From Fidelibacterota bacterium TCS55 (GTDB lineage Bacteria > Fidelibacterota > Marinisomatia > Marinisomatales > TCS55), in the NCBI GenBank assembly GCA_905182385.1, contig CAJJBS010000074.1, positions 1 through 8,255 on the forward strand: 8,255 bases of DNA, written 5' to 3'. A program made the position numbers and the translations under genes. A model generated the notes under the pieces. The model did no database searches and was not told where the DNA came from. It was given only the letters and a program-made list of their open reading frames with translations. This document shows, in pieces, positions 6,453 to 8,255 of the stretch; positions within the stretch are counted from its first letter, which is position 1; every line of letters begins with the position of its first letter.

Positions 6453-8255
6453 TTGACCTTCATACAGACAAATAAAATTGATACTACAAAAGGTTTTTCA
6501 TCTATAACTATTGGCTTAGCATCTCCAGAAGGTACTCTTCAGAGGTCCTATGGTGAAATTTTAAAGCCTGAAACAATAAACTATCGTTCTTATAAACCGG
6601 AAAAAGATGGACTTTTTTGTGAGAAAATTTTTGGACCGGTTAAAGATTACGAATGTCATTGTGGTAAGTACAAGGGCATAAGGTATAGAGGTATTATCTG
6701 TGATAGATGCGGTGTAGAAGTTACCCGTAAAAAAGTTCGTAGGGAAAGAATGGGGCATATAACCCTTGCGGTTCCTGTTGTACACATTTGGTATTTAAGA
6801 TCAATACCTTCAAAATTAAGTTACTTAGCTGGAATCAGCACAAAGAATTTAGAACAAGTTGTATATTATGAATCTTTTCTTATTATTGAACCAGGGAAAA
6901 GTGGTAAAGAGCAGTTTGAAATGATCGATGAGTTTGAATATATAGAGTTAGAAAGACTTCATGGGTTTGATGCCGTAAGTGAAGAAGAGCGTGACAATGA
7001 AGATTATTTTTATGCAGCTATGGGTGGTGAAGCGTTAAAAGAAATGCTTGCTCGAATGAATCTAGTTGAGCTTCGTCGTGAGTTAGAGGATATTCTTAAA
7101 AATTCTAAATCTAAACAAAAACGTGAAGAAGCATTGAAGCGTCTTAAGGTTGTTAAGTCTTTTCTTGTAGATTTGTCAACTGTTAAAAGAATTAATAAGC
7201 CAGAATGGATGGTCGTTTCTATTTTACCTGTAATTCCACCGGAATTAAGACCACTTGTTCCATTGGATGGAGGTCGCTTTGCAGCTTCAGACTTAAATGA
7301 TCTATATCGACGTATTATTATTAGAAATAATCGATTAAAACAACTAATGGAGATTAAAGCGCCTGATGTAATTTTGCGTAATGAAAAAAGAATGCTTCAA
7401 GAATCAGTAGATGCATTGTTTGATAATAGTCGTAGAAAAACTGCAATTCGCAGTGGTACAAGAAGGCCATTAAAATCTATATCTGATATGATTCGTGGTA
7501 AGACTGGTCGCTTTCGTCAAAATTTATTAGGTAAGCGAGTTGATTATTCTGGGCGTTCAGTGATTGTTGTTGGTCCAGAATTGAAACTCCATGAGTGTGG
7601 TTTACCAAAAGATATGGCGCTTGAGTTATTCAAGCCTCATATGATACATGAATTAATGGCTCGGGGATATAGCCAAACCCCACGAAGTGCCAAACTTATG
7701 ATTGAAGATAAAGACCCTATTGTATATAAGGTTTTAGAGTATGTTGTTAAAGATCATCCGGTTATGTTAAATAGAGCTCCAACGTTACACCGTTTAGGTG
7801 TTCAAGCTTTTCAACCTGTTTTAGTTGATGGAAAAGCTCTCAGAATTCATCCTTTAGTTTGCTCAGCTTTTAATGCTGATTTTGATGGTGATCAAATGGC
7901 TGTGCATGTGCCTCTATCTCTGGCTGCGCAAATGGAATGTAGAGTGCTAATGCTTTCAAGTCACAATATTTTACATCCAGCGAATGGTAAACCTTTAGCA
8001 TTACCATCTCAAGATATGGTCCTAGGGACGTATTATCTAACTCGTCAGCGTAAAGATTCAAAAGGTCAAGGTAAATCATTCGGTTCTTTCGCTGAAGTTC
8101 TCTTAGCCTATGAGAATAAAATAGTAGATGTAAATGCTATTATCAATGTTCGTCATAACGGCGCTTGGCATAAGGATACTACTGTTGGTAGAGTTATTAT
8201 TAACGCAATCTTACCAACAGAGATAGAATATGTTGATGATATTCTAGATAAAAAG
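6453..8255 (+). CDS. rpoC: DNA-directed RNA polymerase subunit beta-prime (partial, 3' end outside window)
   Basis: Beta-prime carries the catalytic Mg2+ site of RNA polymerase and the clamp. The frame is open for 601 codons to the window edge; full-length family members exceed 1300 residues. The TTG start gives MTFIQTNKIDTTKGFSSITI, leading into the conserved LASPEG and LKPETINYRSYKPEKDGLF. The zinc-ribbon cysteines C68, C70, C83 and C86 are all present. Clamp helices that bind sigma start near GGRFAASDLNDLYRR (273-287). Switch 2 lies at GKTGRFRQNLLGKRVDYSGR (349-368), then NRAPTLHRLG (440-449). The catalytic loop NADFDGDQ (474-481) has D476, D478 and D480, the three Mg2+ ligands. The visible part ends in a segment matching VGRAILWMIVP of E. 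coli beta-prime, so the trigger loop and C-terminus lie outside. No truncation or frameshift is seen. Confidence 0.98.
   Translation, partial: MTFIQTNKIDTTKGFSSITIGLASPEGTLQRSYGEILKPETINYRSYKPEKDGLFCEKIFGPVKDYECHCGKYKGIRYRGIICDRCGVEVTRKKVRRERMGHITLAVPVVHIWYLRSIPSKLSYLAGISTKNLEQVVYYESFLIIEPGKSGKEQFEMIDEFEYIELERLHGFDAVSEEERDNEDYFYAAMGGEALKEMLARMNLVELRRELEDILKNSKSKQKREEALKRLKVVKSFLVDLSTVKRINKPEWMVVSILPVIPPELRPLVPLDGGRFAASDLNDLYRRIIIRNNRLKQLMEIKAPDVILRNEKRMLQESVDALFDNSRRKTAIRSGTRRPLKSISDMIRGKTGRFRQNLLGKRVDYSGRSVIVVGPELKLHECGLPKDMALELFKPHMIHELMARGYSQTPRSAKLMIEDKDPIVYKVLEYVVKDHPVMLNRAPTLHRLGVQAFQPVLVDGKALRIHPLVCSAFNADFDGDQMAVHVPLSLAAQMECRVLMLSSHNILHPANGKPLALPSQDMVLGTYYLTRQRKDSKGQGKSFGSFAEVLLAYENKIVDVNAIINVRHNGAWHKDTTVGRVIINAILPTEIEYVDDILDKK

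Noticed and set aside
7870..8079. 69-codon open frame on the - strand within rpoC
   Set aside because: It is opposite the catalytic region of rpoC and resembles no known small protein.
1..8255. Mobile elements, CRISPR arrays, tRNA or rRNA genes, defence or other accessory systems
   Set aside because: Nearly every base belongs to the seven housekeeping genes; no terminal repeats, spaced repeats, tRNA-like folds or foreign-looking genes were seen.

Overview
This window is a stretch of a bacterial chromosome carrying the conserved transcription and ribosomal-stalk gene cluster: nusG - rplK - rplA - rplJ - rplL - rpoB - rpoC. All genes lie on the + strand. The first 17 bases hold only the likely tail of a preceding gene (secE is expected there from the usual gene order), and rpoC runs off the right edge after 601 codons. 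DNA is AT-rich; hand counts on three 60-base lines gave 32, 33 and 40% G+C.

The RpoB and RpoC sequences read most like the Fibrobacteres-Chlorobi-Bacteroidetes (FCB) superphylum. Markers are RpoB 'RGLTYSVPLK' and 'DVHYTHYGRLCPIETPEGP', a beta subunit of about 1258 residues, and the RpoC start 'ITIGLASPEG'. The low G+C and lineage-mixed sequence would suit an uncultured marine member such as Marinimicrobia/SAR406, but that finer placement is inference.

Layout: nusG (18-545), 8 nt gap, rplK (554-979), no gap, rplA (980-1669), 2 nt gap, rplJ (1672-2190), 21 nt gap, rplL (2212-2595), 69 nt gap, rpoB (2665-6441), 11 nt gap, rpoC (6453-8255, partial). There is no convincing internal promoter or intrinsic terminator, so the simplest reading is one polycistronic unit. 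The products work together. L11, L1 and L10-L12 build the ribosomal stalk and L1 arm. Beta and beta-prime form the catalytic core of RNA polymerase. NusG binds that polymerase and can link it to the ribosome.

This is an ordinary housekeeping region and I found no undescribed system. The points most worth a second look are modest: a tryptophan heptad repeat in the lineage-specific insertion of RpoB, a perfect 9-bp inverted repeat in the end of rplA just before rplJ, TTG starts on both rpoB and rpoC, and an rplL start that the ribosome binding site moves to the second ATG.
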